Counted from the first letter of the stretch, positions 26,207 to 34,487 are shown. The stretch: 64,000 nt of DNA from Sporosarcina trichiuri (GCF_030406775.1 NZ_CP129119.1:406001-470000), one strand, 5' to 3'. Program-made: numbers and translations. The notes: a model not told the origin generated them from the letters alone.

Positions 26207-27685
26207 ATGGAGAAAAACATAACTCGTGAAAAACGCGAAATCAATTTCTGGATGGCACTGCTGCCGCTGGTCATCATGATCCTCGTCATGCTCGTAACCG
26301 TCGTCTGGCTGGGGCAGGGCCCGCATATGCCGCTGATCCTCGGTACGTCTGTTGCGTCATTGGTAGCCTGGAAATACGGATTCACGTGGAAAGAGATAGA
26401 GGAAATGATGTACAAAGGGATCCGTCTGGCGCTTCCGGCTGTTGTCATCATCATGCTTGTCGGTTTGACGATCGGTGCCTGGATGGGCGGCGGAATTGTC
26501 GCGACTATGATCTTCTACGGATTGAAATTGATAACACCCGCATGGTTCCTCGTCGCCATCATGATCATCTGCTCGATCGTCTCCCTTGCAATCGGCAGCT
26601 CCTGGTCGACAATGGCGACCATCGGTGTTGCCGGAATGGGAATCGGGCTCAGCATGGGGATTCCTGCCGGCATGGTTGCCGGGGCAGTCATCTCAGGTGC
26701 TTATTTCGGTGATAAAATGTCACCGCTTTCAGACACGACCAACCTGGCTTCCGGATTGACAGGAACCGATCTTTTCGATCATATCAAGCACATGCTGTAT
26801 ACGACAGTGCCGGCACTGCTGATTGCGTTCGGCGTATTCACGTTCCTCGGCCGGCGCTTTGCGGACGCCCATCTGGAACTCGGCCAGATCGCACAGACAT
26901 CGAAAGTCATGCAGGAGAGCTTCCTGATCTCCCCATGGCTGCTGCTTGTCCCGCTGGCCGTCATTGTGATGGTCGCCATGAAAGTGCCGGCTGTCCCTGC
27001 ACTCATCGTCGGGATTCTCATGGGCTTCCTCAGCCAGATCTTCATCCAGGGCGGAACGGCGACAGACGCCCTGACGGCGCTGCAGGAAGGTTTTTCAATC
27101 AATACCGGTAACGAACTTGTCGACAACCTGTTCGACGGCGGCGGACTCGACTCCATGATGTACACCGTCTCGATGACGATCGTCGCCATGACATTCGGCG
27201 GTATCCTCGAGTATTCAGGTATGCTGAAAGCCATCATGGATCAGCTGATGAAAGTCGTGAAGTCGACGGCTTCCCTTATCATCTCGACGATCGGCGCCTG
27301 CATCATGACGAATGCGACGTGTGCAGAACAGTATATTTCCATCGTCGTTCCGTCACGCATGTTCAGCCGTGCGTATAAAGACAAAGGGCTGAGTTCGAAA
27401 AACCTGTCCCGCGCTTTGGAAGACGGCGGAACGCTCACGTCGGTCTTCATCCCATGGAATACGTGCGGGGTGTTCATCCTCGGGACGCTTGGTGTCGGGG
27501 TGACGGAATATGGTCCGTATGCGATCATCAACTTCGTCGTGCCGATCTTGTCCATCATCTATGCGCTGACTGGATTCTCGATCGTCAAAATGTCAGACAC
27601 CGAGCGGCGGAAAATGGAGGAGCAGGATGCGAAGCTGCTTGAGAATCCCGAAATGGAAGAGGATCAGATGCCGGCGCACTCCTGA
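26207..27685 (+). CDS. nhaC: NhaC-family Na+/H+ (or malate/lactate-type) antiporter
   Basis: A 492-residue polytopic antiporter of the NhaC family with about 11-12 helices. The SSWSTMATIGVAGMGIG and GAYFGDKMSPLSDTTNLA blocks are diagnostic, as is ATCAEQYISIVVPSRMF near the C-terminus. Relatives exchange Na+ for H+ or malate for lactate (MleN), so the substrate is open. Start ATG 26207 follows GGGGTGG at 6-base spacing. It shares a TARCGAC operator with the epimerase operon, suggesting transport of a related metabolite or coupled ion movement. Confidence 0.88.
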   Translation: MEKNITREKREINFWMALLPLVIMILVMLVTVVWLGQGPHMPLILGTSVASLVAWKYGFTWKEIEEMMYKGIRLALPAVVIIMLVGLTIGAWMGGGIVATMIFYGLKLITPAWFLVAIMIICSIVSLAIGSSWSTMATIGVAGMGIGLSMGIPAGMVAGAVISGAYFGDKMSPLSDTTNLASGLTGTDLFDHIKHMLYTTVPALLIAFGVFTFLGRRFADAHLELGQIAQTSKVMQESFLISPWLLLVPLAVIVMVAMKVPAVPALIVGILMGFLSQIFIQGGTATDALTALQEGFSINTGNELVDNLFDGGGLDSMMYTVSMTIVAMTFGGILEYSGMLKAIMDQLMKVVKSTASLIISTIGACIMTNATCAEQYISIVVPSRMFSRAYKDKGLSSKNLSRALEDGGTLTSVFIPWNTCGVFILGTLGVGVTEYGPYAIINFVVPILSIIYALTGFSIVKMSDTERRKMEEQDAKLLENPEMEEDQMPAHS

Positions 27686-27693
27686 ACACAGTG

Positions 27694-27750
27694 AAATACC
27701 TGCCCGATGTCACCAGTCAGCCGGTGATAACGGGCAGGTTTCTTTTTAAT
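27694..27750. terminator. Terminator between antiporter and regulator genes
   Basis: ACCTGCCCG pairs with CGGGCAGGT, with an inner CACC/GGTG pairing, followed by TTTCTTTTT on the plus strand. Separates convergent genes. Confidence 0.75.
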
Positions 27751-28987
27751 AGACCGGAAAGTTCAGTTCGTATACCGCTCGCGGCCGTCCCTGCCGATAG
27801 GTCATCTCCTCGCCGATCGTCCGGATATACTCGAAAGGCAATAGTTTTTTGATGGTCCGCTCGGCTGTCCGCCTTGAAACACCGAGATAGTCAGCCAGGT
27901 CGTTGGCCGTGAACTGCAGGGTGTTCTGGTTTTGACCGAACGAGGTGAGCTTCGATAATACCGCAGGGCTTAAAGCCGTCTGTTCTGCAATCTCGGTGAG
28001 CGCCGTCCCGGTGACGCGGAGTTCGATGGCGTCTCCGCCTATCTTGTAAAGATTATGCAGGTTTTTCTTATCATCCAGCAGATAGAGACCGTCCGGATGC
28101 TCGTCCTTCATGTACCCCAGTGCGCTTTCGGCGTTTTCTTTTGCAGCCGTCAGCGTGTGGCCGATTCCAAACGCAAGCATCCCTTCCGCACTGCGGGCCG
28201 TCTGCTGGAACTCCGGCAGCTGGACGGCCGCGCGGATGGCGCCTTGTGTCGTGTATAGAAGTGCGCCGTCCCCATTATCGAAATGATGGGCATGCAGCAG
28301 CCGGGCCAGCCGGTTCACAATATCCCCGCTGTCTGTCAGGCGGCTGTCGGCCTGAAGGATGCCGACAGCCGCTTTCGTTGTTTCGCTTTTTTGATAGAGG
28401 GCTTCCTGGCATAACGCATCGACGGCTTTCAGAAATGAGCTTTTGACATTGATCATCTTGACCGCAGGAAGACCGGACGACACGAGACGGTCATAGGCGG
28501 CGTGGACACTTGTCACGGCAAGGCGGGCACAGCCCGACTTCAGAGCGTCTGCATGGAACGCGACGATGTCTTCCAGCCTGTATTTTTCATCCAGCACGTG
28601 CACAGCCGGCCAAACCTCAGAAGGGGCGCTGGCTGTCAGGACGTTTTCGAGGACCGTCTTGTCGCGGACATCGATGGACAGCCCGGAAAGCGGAATCCTC
28701 CGATGCAGTGCAATCGAAAGAAGTGTCGCCGCGATTTCCGTCTCGTCCTGTTTCATGTAGACGGCAGGCACGGGAATCGTTTTCAACGCCCCTTCGGCTG
28801 CCATATAGGGGAGTGATCCCGAAAAGAGGATCGCGTCACACGGCCGCAGTTTCTTCAGAAGCCCGGGCGATTGTTCCGGCACCTCATAGGGATACAGCTC
28901 CAGTGAAATATCAGGTCGATGTTCGGTGAACTCCTCCGCCCGCCTGCTAAAAGACTCCGAACCAATAATGGCAATTTTTGTTTTCAA
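27746..28987 (-). CDS. Transcriptional regulator with sensor, GGDEF-like and C-terminal HTH domains
   Basis: 413 residues. The N-terminal half (about 1-190) looks like a two-lobed sensor with faint similarity to PrpR_N (CDAILFSGSLPYMAA). A middle domain (about 205-310) has the AFGIGHTLTAAKENAESALGY pattern of GGDEF-fold/GTP-cyclohydrolase-III-like regulators but no catalytic GGDEF. The C-terminus holds a winged HTH (FTANDLADYLGVSRRTAERTI, about 360). TTG 28987 after AAAGGTGG is preferred; GTG 28999 is possible. Its own promoter carries the TARCGAC repeat, so autorepression and control of both neighbours is the simplest model (inference). Confidence 0.7.
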   Translation of the reverse strand: MKTKIAIIGSESFSRRAEEFTEHRPDISLELYPYEVPEQSPGLLKKLRPCDAILFSGSLPYMAAEGALKTIPVPAVYMKQDETEIAATLLSIALHRRIPLSGLSIDVRDKTVLENVLTASAPSEVWPAVHVLDEKYRLEDIVAFHADALKSGCARLAVTSVHAAYDRLVSSGLPAVKMINVKSSFLKAVDALCQEALYQKSETTKAAVGILQADSRLTDSGDIVNRLARLLHAHHFDNGDGALLYTTQGAIRAAVQLPEFQQTARSAEGMLAFGIGHTLTAAKENAESALGYMKDEHPDGLYLLDDKKNLHNLYKIGGDAIELRVTGTALTEIAEQTALSPAVLSKLTSFGQNQNTLQFTANDLADYLGVSRRTAERTIKKLLPFEYIRTIGEEMTYRQGRPRAVYELNFPVY

Positions 28988-29000
28988 TGAATTTTCCACC

Positions 29001-29028
29001 TTTATAATTAGCGACTATTTAACGACAA
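29001..29028 (-). promoter_or_regulatory. Promoter of the regulator gene
   Basis: Minus strand TTGTCG (29023-29028), 16 bases, TATAAA (29001-29006). The TARCGAC repeat fills the spacer, which is a classic repressor position. Confidence 0.55.
29009..29026 (+). promoter_or_regulatory. TARCGAC-N4-TARCGAC operator B
   Basis: TAGCGAC (29009-29015) and TAACGAC (29020-29026) form a direct repeat with 11-base period, identical in layout to operator A. It lies in the 88-base gap between the divergent regulator and epimerase genes. Confidence 0.65.
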
Positions 29029-29040
29029 TGATACACTACA

Positions 29041-29054
29041 TATAAGCGCTTGCC
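29041..29054 (+). promoter_or_regulatory. Candidate CcpA cre site at the epimerase operon
   Basis: TATAAGCGCTTGCC keeps the AAGCGCTT core and matches the cre consensus TGNAANCGNWNNCW at most positions (mismatches at position 2 and the last). It overlaps the probable -10 TATAAG of the epimerase promoter, implying glucose repression. Confidence 0.45.
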
Positions 29055-29075
29055 AATGGAAAGGGAGAAAACTTT

Positions 29076-30191
29076 ATGAAAATTCAAGAAGTGGAAATTT
29101 CAGCAATCCGTCTGCCGCTGCATGATCCGTTTGTCATCAGCTATGCGACGTACGAAGATATGCCGTCCATCATCGTCAAACTGACGACGGATACAGGAAT
29201 AACAGGCTATGGGGAGGCTGTGGCGGATGACCACGTGACGGGTGAAAGCTGGGAAGGCACCTATGCAGTACTGAAGCACACACTGGCTCCTGCCGTCCTC
29301 GGACTGTACCCTGGAGAGTTCGAGCGTCTGCATGACGTCATGGACAAAGCGATATACGGGGTGCCGACCGCCAAGGCAGCGATCGACATCGCCTGCATGG
29401 ATGCTGTTGGCAAGGCGCTTGGGGTCCCTGCTTACCAGCTGCTCGGCGGGCGGTATCATGATCGTTTCCCGATCACCCATGTGCTCAGTATCGGTGAACC
29501 GGATGCTATGGCGGCAGAGGCTGCCGGGCGGATCGAAGCGGGCTACCGGTCATTCAAGATGAAAGTCGGGACCGAAGCACGGGAGGATGTCAGGAGAATC
29601 CAAGCCGTCCGGAAACGGGTCGGTGACGACATCGCCATCCGTGTCGACGTGAACCAGGGCTGGCAGAACAGCGCGGTGACCCTGCAGGCCTTGAAACAGC
29701 TGGAGGACTGTCATCTGGACTGGCTTGAACAGCCAGTGAAAGCGGACGATATCGATGGCCTAGCGGAGGTGAAGCAGAAGAGCGCAACCCCACTTATGGC
29801 AGATGAAAGCCTCCGCGGCATGAAAGAGATGCGGGACATCATCGCGAAGCGTGCGGCTGACAAAGTCAATATCAAACTCATGAAATGCGGCGGTATGTAT
29901 CCGGCCATGAAACTGGCCCATATGGCGGACATGGCTGGCATCGACTGCCAGATCGGCTCGATGGTCGAGTCATCGATCGGCTCGGCAGCGGGTTTCCACG
30001 TCGCGTTCTCGCAGAAGGCGATTACGAGCGTGGAGCTGACAGGTCCTTTGAAGTTCAGCAAGGATGTTGGTGATCTGCACTACGACGTGCCGTTCATCTG
30101 CCTGAGCAGCAAGCCGGGACTCGGTGTCGATATCGATGAGGCTGTCTTGGCGGAGCTGACCGTCTTCAAGGACAAAGTGACTGCCTTATGA
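29076..30191 (+). CDS. Enolase-superfamily dipeptide (or N-acylamino acid) epimerase
   Basis: 371 residues. An N-terminal capping domain is followed by a TIM-barrel of the muconate-lactonising subgroup. The KxK catalytic pair is in SFKMKVG (about 162-164), metal ligands are in RVDVNQGW, LEQPV and MADESL, and the opposite-face lysine is in IKLMKCGG. Family members include L-Ala-D/L-Glu epimerase, N-succinylamino-acid racemase and o-succinylbenzoate synthase; no men genes are near, so an epimerase role is favoured. AAAGGGAG precedes ATG 29076. Its stop overlaps the GNAT gene by four bases. Confidence 0.88.
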   Translation: MKIQEVEISAIRLPLHDPFVISYATYEDMPSIIVKLTTDTGITGYGEAVADDHVTGESWEGTYAVLKHTLAPAVLGLYPGEFERLHDVMDKAIYGVPTAKAAIDIACMDAVGKALGVPAYQLLGGRYHDRFPITHVLSIGEPDAMAAEAAGRIEAGYRSFKMKVGTEAREDVRRIQAVRKRVGDDIAIRVDVNQGWQNSAVTLQALKQLEDCHLDWLEQPVKADDIDGLAEVKQKSATPLMADESLRGMKEMRDIIAKRAADKVNIKLMKCGGMYPAMKLAHMADMAGIDCQIGSMVESSIGSAAGFHVAFSQKAITSVELTGPLKFSKDVGDLHYDVPFICLSSKPGLGVDIDEAVLAELTVFKDKVTAL

Positions 30192-30874
30192 AGACAGTCA
30201 AACTGAAGGACGGCACCCGGCTTCCTGTTGAACTGCTGACGATCAATGACCTGCCTGACATCAAGCGGCTGCAGGAAGAAGTCATTGGCGGCCTGGCGGA
30301 AAAAGCATTTCTCCAGCCGCTGACGGATGAGGAATTCATCTGCATCCTGGAAGGGAACGGAATAATTGCAGGCGTCCGAGCCGGGGCCCGCCTGATAGCG
30401 TTCCGGGCATTGCTCGATCCGGGGGAAGACCCGGAGCACCTCGGAAGGGACGCCGGTATTCCATCAGATGAATGGCAGTCCGTCCTGTACTCGGAAATAA
30501 CGAATGTGTCACCGGACTATCAGGGAAATGGAATCCAGCTCCAGCTCGGCCGGATAGTTCTCGATACAGTGGATACGGATCGGTTCAATTATCTATGTAC
30601 GACCGTCTCTCCTTTCAACATCGCGAGCCTTAAGGACAAGCTGGCACTCGGCATGCACATCGCATCGCTGACCGTGAAATACGGAAACTTGACCCGTTAT
30701 GTCATGCTGAAATACTTGGCTGGCGAACTCGAATTGGCTGATGACGACCCGGTCGATCTGCCGATGGAGGATACGCAGGCACAGCAGGAGATCCTGGGGG
30801 CAGGCTGGATCGGCACTGCCATCCATGAAGAGGGCGGTACATGGATGGTCCGATACCACAAGGAACGGAAATGA
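30188..30874 (+). CDS. GNAT-fold N-acyltransferase
   Basis: 228 residues. Acetyl-CoA-binding motif A is visible as EITNVSPDYQGNGIQLQLGR near residue 113-120. The N-terminal region LQEEVIGGL and a long C-terminal extension are less typical. ATG overlaps the epimerase stop (ATGA), so the two are coupled. An enolase-superfamily racemase coupled to a GNAT recalls the N-succinylamino-acid racemase/GNAT pathway of Geobacillus, but the companion deacylase is absent here. The substrate is unknown. Confidence 0.72.
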   Translation: MKTVKLKDGTRLPVELLTINDLPDIKRLQEEVIGGLAEKAFLQPLTDEEFICILEGNGIIAGVRAGARLIAFRALLDPGEDPEHLGRDAGIPSDEWQSVLYSEITNVSPDYQGNGIQLQLGRIVLDTVDTDRFNYLCTTVSPFNIASLKDKLALGMHIASLTVKYGNLTRYVMLKYLAGELELADDDPVDLPMEDTQAQQEILGAGWIGTAIHEEGGTWMVRYHKERK

Positions 30875-30907
30875 TGCAGCAAAATCGGCTTAGCAGGCAG
30901 TAAAACG

Positions 30908-30953
30908 AAACGGACTTCCAGGAACCGGCCGGGTTCCTGGAAGTCCGTTTTTC
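30908..30953 (+). terminator. Terminator of the epimerase-GNAT operon
   Basis: AAACGGACTTCCAGGAACC pairs with its complement across a 4-base loop, followed by TTTTTC. Confidence 0.92.
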
Positions 30954-30954
30954 A

Positions 30955-31110
30955 TCACTTCTTCTTCCGATCATTCCTCGGAGCGGCGAGCTGTGCGATC
31001 TCCCGCGCCATTTCCTCCCGCATCCGGCTGGCTGAAAGTTTCTGTTTCTTAGGTGTCTGCGGCAGGGAAGCTGAATTCTTCCCGCTGGTTGTATGTTCGT
31101 CCCGTCCCAT
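30955..31110 (-). CDS. Small YfhD-like protein, 51 aa
   Basis: A frame of 51 codons that begins MGRDEHTTSGKN and continues SLPQTPKKQK, then a charged helix (MREEMAREIAQL) and a lysine-rich tail. The opening resembles the small YfhD family of Bacillales, some of which are expressed late in growth or in spores. GAAAGGA lies 10-11 bases before ATG 31110. It is downstream of and close to the terminator at 30908. Too short for confident family assignment; function unknown. Confidence 0.5.
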   Translation of the reverse strand: MGRDEHTTSGKNSASLPQTPKKQKLSASRMREEMAREIAQLAAPRNDRKKK

Positions 31111-31142
31111 TCCGACCGCATCCTTTCTTCTTGGTGTCCCCG

Positions 31143-31724
31143 TTAGTATGGTCCGCCGGGGCGAATCGATACCGGCTGCATGCCCTGCAGCGGATAGACG
31201 GATACCGGTACATACTTCGGCGACTGTGGTGGCTCGATCCGGAACAAAGTAATACTTGTTACATGATGGGCGAGAGGAGTGAATTGTTCCTTCTCCACAG
31301 GCAGCGGCCGCTTGTCGATCGTCTTTTTTGCAATCGTCACGTGCGGTACGTAAGGATGGCGCAGAGGTTTTGCAAGCATCCCGTCAAGCCGGGACCCGGC
31401 CGACTCATAAAGACTCGTCAGCTGCTGATTCTGCTCTGTGGAAAGGGTGACAACACGGGGGCCGGACGGATTGCCGAAGAACGACAGGCCGTCGATCCTG
31501 ATTGTGAATGGCGGTGTCTCGGCAGCCGCTGTCCTCAGGGCGTTTTCTGCACTGTGTTTCTCATCGTCCGTAAGAGCACCGAAAAAAATGAGTGTAATGT
31601 GATAATCGTTCCGATGGGGAATCACTTTGTAATGGGACGGAAAGTCGTAACGGCTGTTCAATTCACGGATGGTCCCAGCGATCAGGTCAAAAGGGATTGG
31701 GATTGCTGCGAAATAATGTGCCAT
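31143..31724 (-). CDS. thpR: RNA 2',3'-cyclic phosphodiesterase (2'-5' RNA ligase family)
   Basis: A 193-residue 2H-superfamily protein. Both HxT motifs are present: YHITLIFFG (about residue 42) and PHVTIAK (about 132). Opens 2',3'-cyclic phosphates in RNA; family ligase activity is in vitro. Start ATG 31724 (MAHYFAAIP) follows AAAGGAGGACG, so the longer frame to 31775 is rejected. Confidence 0.9.
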   Translation of the reverse strand: MAHYFAAIPIPFDLIAGTIRELNSRYDFPSHYKVIPHRNDYHITLIFFGALTDDEKHSAENALRTAAAETPPFTIRIDGLSFFGNPSGPRVVTLSTEQNQQLTSLYESAGSRLDGMLAKPLRHPYVPHVTIAKKTIDKRPLPVEKEQFTPLAHHVTSITLFRIEPPQSPKYVPVSVYPLQGMQPVSIRPGGPY

Positions 31725-31872
31725 TGGACGTCCTCCTTTGCAGTCAGTGTAGCAGACAGAACGCAAAGTATACATACGTGCGAACTGATTGGTACCTTTT
31801 TCCTTGGATGGTCTGTCGCGTTCTGCGGATACTACGTCTGAAAGTGACTACAAATGAAAAGAGGAGAGACCC

Positions 31873-32382
31873 ATGGGCATTTTAAGCGGAAATCCAAAAG
31901 ACGAACCGATGCATTACGGTGAAGTGATCGGCTGCTGGGCATATGTCGGTGCGAACAAAGGTCTGATCAGCTCTTATCAGGCATTTCTCAACCATGCAGG
32001 GGACGAGGACCTGAAAAAGCTCATCAAAGAAGCGATCGAGATGATGAAGGAGCAGGATTCCAAACTGGAAGACGTCCTGAAGGAGAACGGCATCATGCCG
32101 CCGCCGACCCTTCCCGAACGTCCGGTCTGCAACCCGGATGACATCCCTGCAGGCGCCAGATTCGTGGATCCGGAAATCAGCGCTGCCATCTCCATCAACG
32201 TCGGCCAGGCATTGGTCTCATGCAGCCAGGTGATGGGGCAGTGTCTGCGGGAGGATATCGCAGCCATGTTTGCAAAGTTCCTGCAGGACAAAATCATGTA
32301 CGGTGCGAAACTGCTCAAGATGAACAAAGAAAAAGGCTGGGTCATCCCGCCGCCACTGCTGAAGACGGAACATACGGAATAA
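31873..32382 (+). CDS. DUF3231 family protein
   Basis: A 169-residue mostly helical protein matching one DUF3231 unit (YGEVIGCWAYVGANKGLISSYQAFLNHAGD, and the C-terminal MYGAKLLKMNKEKGWVIPPP). DUF3231 proteins are CotF/ferritin-like four-helix proteins, often spore- or stress-associated in Bacillales; many have two units, this has one. AAAGAGGAGAG precedes ATG 31873. A terminator follows, so it is a single-gene transcript. Confidence 0.8.
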   Translation: MGILSGNPKDEPMHYGEVIGCWAYVGANKGLISSYQAFLNHAGDEDLKKLIKEAIEMMKEQDSKLEDVLKENGIMPPPTLPERPVCNPDDIPAGARFVDPEISAAISINVGQALVSCSQVMGQCLREDIAAMFAKFLQDKIMYGAKLLKMNKEKGWVIPPPLLKTEHTE

Positions 32383-32393
32383 TGCAGGGACAT

Positions 32394-32438
32394 GCAAAAA
32401 GACAGACAATCCGGACTGCCGGACTTGCTGTCTTTTTG
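32394..32438 (+). terminator. Terminator after the DUF3231 gene
   Basis: GCAAAAAGACAG and CTGTCTTTTTG form the outer stem, with inner CCGGACT pairing. Confidence 0.75.
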
Positions 32439-32522
32439 TGTTATGCCGTACATACTGAAGCCGGTCAGCTGACCAGGACATGAGCCGATGCTATACTGGA
32501 ACTCGAAAAGGAGGAGACTGTC

Positions 32523-32849
32523 ATGGAGAAATTAGTATCTGTTGAGCAATTTGAAGAACGTAAGCAAGGAGAGCGGACCGTGTTCCTGTTTTCCGCAGAC
32601 TGGTGTCCGGACTGCCGTGTAATCGACCCATGGCTGCCGGGGATCGAAGCGGATTATCCCGAATATGAATTTGTGTATGTGGATCGTGATCAGTTCATCG
32701 ATCTATGTGCTGAGCTCGATATCTTCGGAATTCCGAGTTTCGTCGTCTACAGCGAAGGCAGGGAAGCAGGCAGGTTCGTCAGCAAAGACCGCAAGACAAA
32801 AGAGGAGATTACTGCGTTCCTGGACAACCCGGGGCGAAAATCAGTATGA
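32523..32849 (+). CDS. Thioredoxin-family protein
   Basis: A 108-residue cytosolic thioredoxin fold. The redox motif WCPDC is at about residue 27, and the cis-Pro loop GIPSF is near 77. The CPDC dipeptide and divergent surface separate it from TrxA, so it is a general thioredoxin-like reductant (YtpP-like). AAAGGAGGAG precedes ATG 32523. Confidence 0.88.
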   Translation: MEKLVSVEQFEERKQGERTVFLFSADWCPDCRVIDPWLPGIEADYPEYEFVYVDRDQFIDLCAELDIFGIPSFVVYSEGREAGRFVSKDRKTKEEITAFLDNPGRKSV

Positions 32850-32852
32850 CGG

Positions 32853-32894
32853 CTGCTGCCCGGAAGAGTCAACTTCCGGGCGGCAGCTTTTTTA
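32853..32894. terminator. Terminator between thioredoxin-like gene and abrB
   Basis: GCTGCTGCCCGGAAG pairs with CTTCCGGGCGGCAGC and is followed by six Ts. Confidence 0.9.
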
Positions 32895-33161
32895 GAATTT
32901 GTCATTTAGCTCGCCGAGCAGGAGCTGTGCGCCTTTCGGACTGACGTACATGCCGTTGGAAAGCCGGAAGTTGTCATCAGCGATCTCACCTGTGACCGCG
33001 CATGCTTCCCGGATCCTGTAGCTCCGCAGAATCAGCTGGTCGTCCTCTGTGAAGAATTCAAGCGGCTGTCCGATCGGGATATGCAGACTGGTCCTCAGTT
33101 CTTTCGGAAGCACGATTCTTCCAAGGTGATCCACTTTTCTAAGTATGCCTAAATTCTTCAT
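32892..33161 (-). CDS. abrB: AbrB-family transition-state regulator
   Basis: 89 residues. The N-terminal swapped-hairpin AbrB domain reads GILRKVDHLGRIVLPKELR. The C-terminal half has ACAVTGEIADDNFRLSNGMYVSPKGA, as in AbrB/Abh of Bacillus (94/92 residues). AbrB-type proteins repress post-exponential genes and bind AT-rich DNA as tetramers. It could equally be Abh. GGGGGCC precedes the start. The promoter has a nearby Spo0A-box-like TGTCGAA (33246-33252). Confidence 0.9.
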   Translation of the reverse strand: MKNLGILRKVDHLGRIVLPKELRTSLHIPIGQPLEFFTEDDQLILRSYRIREACAVTGEIADDNFRLSNGMYVSPKGAQLLLGELNDKF

Positions 33162-33199
33162 TCCATGGCCCCCTTCAATTGCACTACAATTCTTCTATA

Positions 33200-33228
33200 A
33201 TCATACATATTGAAAAACCGGAATGCAA
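33200..33228 (-). promoter_or_regulatory. Promoter of abrB
   Basis: Minus strand TTGCAT (33223-33228), 17 bases, TATGAT (33200-33205). Confidence 0.7.
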
Positions 33229-33245
33229 AAAATTAGGGAAGTTTT

Positions 33246-33252
33246 TGTCGAA
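33246..33252. promoter_or_regulatory. Spo0A-box-like heptamer upstream of abrB
   Basis: TGTCGAA matches the 0A box TGNCGAA and sits about 18 bases upstream of the abrB -35. In B. subtilis Spo0A represses abrB through such boxes, but those lie downstream of the promoter, so this call is tentative. Confidence 0.35.
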
Positions 33253-33369
33253 TGGAATAGAAGCTGAACTGTTCCGAATTGGATGACTTCATCTTTGACG
33301 GCAAGTTGTTCGTCACGTCACCTGCTAAATTTGATAGAATAGTACAGTTAGCAGGAATGGAGGAATACC

Positions 33370-34230
33370 ATGACATTTACGGAATTCAAGAAATCATCGC
33401 TGTTCGACTACATTCAAATCATTGCCGGTTCTGCGTTTGTCGGGCTGGCCTTCACCATATTCCTGCTCCCTGCGAGGATCGCGGCCGGCGGTGTTTCGGG
33501 GATCAGCACGATCGTGTATGAAATGTACGGGTTCAATCCGGCGTACGTCCAGTGGCTCATCAACCTGCCGCTGCTCATTCTCGGTCTTGTGCTGGTCGGC
33601 AAGGATTTCAGCTGGCGGACAATCGTCGGCACGATCGCCGTCCCGTTCTTCATCTTCCTGACGACGGGGATCGAGACGCCGATCCACAATCCGCTGCTCA
33701 GTTCGATCTATGGCGGTATCATGCTCGGTATCGGACTCGGGATTGTCTACCGCGGCAACGGGTCGACAGGCGGAACTGCCCTGATCGCCCAGATCCTGAA
33801 ACGGTATACGAACTTCTCAAGCGGATTTGCGCAGCTCATCGTCGATGGTGTCGTTGTCATCGTCTCGGCATTCGTATTCGATCTGGAGCTTGCACTGTAC
33901 GCACTCATGGCGATCTACGTGACGAGCAAAGTGATCGATTTCGTCCAGCTGCAAACGTCACCGACCAAACTGATCCTGATCATCACCGAGCAGGAGGAGA
34001 CCGTACAGAAGCTGATCCGTGACGAACTGAACCGGGGTCTGACGAAAGTGAAGTCGCTCGGCGGCTATTCGAATGCTGAGAAGACGATCATCCTCTGTGT
34101 CGTCGAGCAGTCGGAAGCGATCTATTTCAAGAAAATTGTCCAGGAGGAGGAACCGTCTTCTTTCGTCATCTTCCTGAATGCCTCCGAAATATTGGGCAGA
34201 GGTTTCTCACGCGCCCAATTCGACGATTGA
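33370..34230 (+). CDS. YitT family membrane protein (DUF161 + DUF2179)
   Basis: 286 residues, same two-domain layout as the gene at 25126: membrane YitT repeats (LPARIAAGGVSGISTIV; YRGNGSTGGTALIAQIL) and a C-terminal DUF2179 domain (LTKVKSLGGYSNAEKTIILCVV). Function unknown. ATGGAGGAA precedes ATG 33370. Transcribed divergently from abrB. Confidence 0.87.
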   Translation: MTFTEFKKSSLFDYIQIIAGSAFVGLAFTIFLLPARIAAGGVSGISTIVYEMYGFNPAYVQWLINLPLLILGLVLVGKDFSWRTIVGTIAVPFFIFLTTGIETPIHNPLLSSIYGGIMLGIGLGIVYRGNGSTGGTALIAQILKRYTNFSSGFAQLIVDGVVVIVSAFVFDLELALYALMAIYVTSKVIDFVQLQTSPTKLILIITEQEETVQKLIRDELNRGLTKVKSLGGYSNAEKTIILCVVEQSEAIYFKKIVQEEEPSSFVIFLNASEILGRGFSRAQFDD

Positions 34231-34304
34231 ACAGCACTTCCGGGTGCAGAAGAAAACACTATACAAACAATTTAGAAATGGTATACTGGTCAGTAAATGA
34301 ATAT

Positions 34305-34461
34305 GCTTATCAAGAGAAGCTGAGGGAACTGGCCCTATGACGCTTCAGCAACCCCTGGATGATCCAGGAAGGTGCTACTTCCACAAGACTTTGTCTTGAG
34401 AGATAAGATGGACGTTACAGAACTCCCGCTATCTCTCAAGAGACTGGCGGGAGTTCTTTTG
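34305..34461 (+). promoter_or_regulatory. SAM-I riboswitch (S-box) with terminator, upstream of metA
   Basis: The conserved S-box core is clear: CTTATCAAGAGAAGCTGAGG, then TGGCCCTATGA, CTTCAGCAACC and the P1 3' strand CTTGAGAGATAAG (34395-34407). The terminator AACTCCCGC/GCGGGAGTTCTTTT spans 34421-34459. TATCTCTCAAG (34430-34440) in its loop region complements CTTGAGAGATA perfectly, showing the alternative antiterminator. SAM binding should switch metA off. Confidence 0.95.
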
Positions 34462-34487
34462 ACTGGCTGGAATTGGAGTGGAACCAT

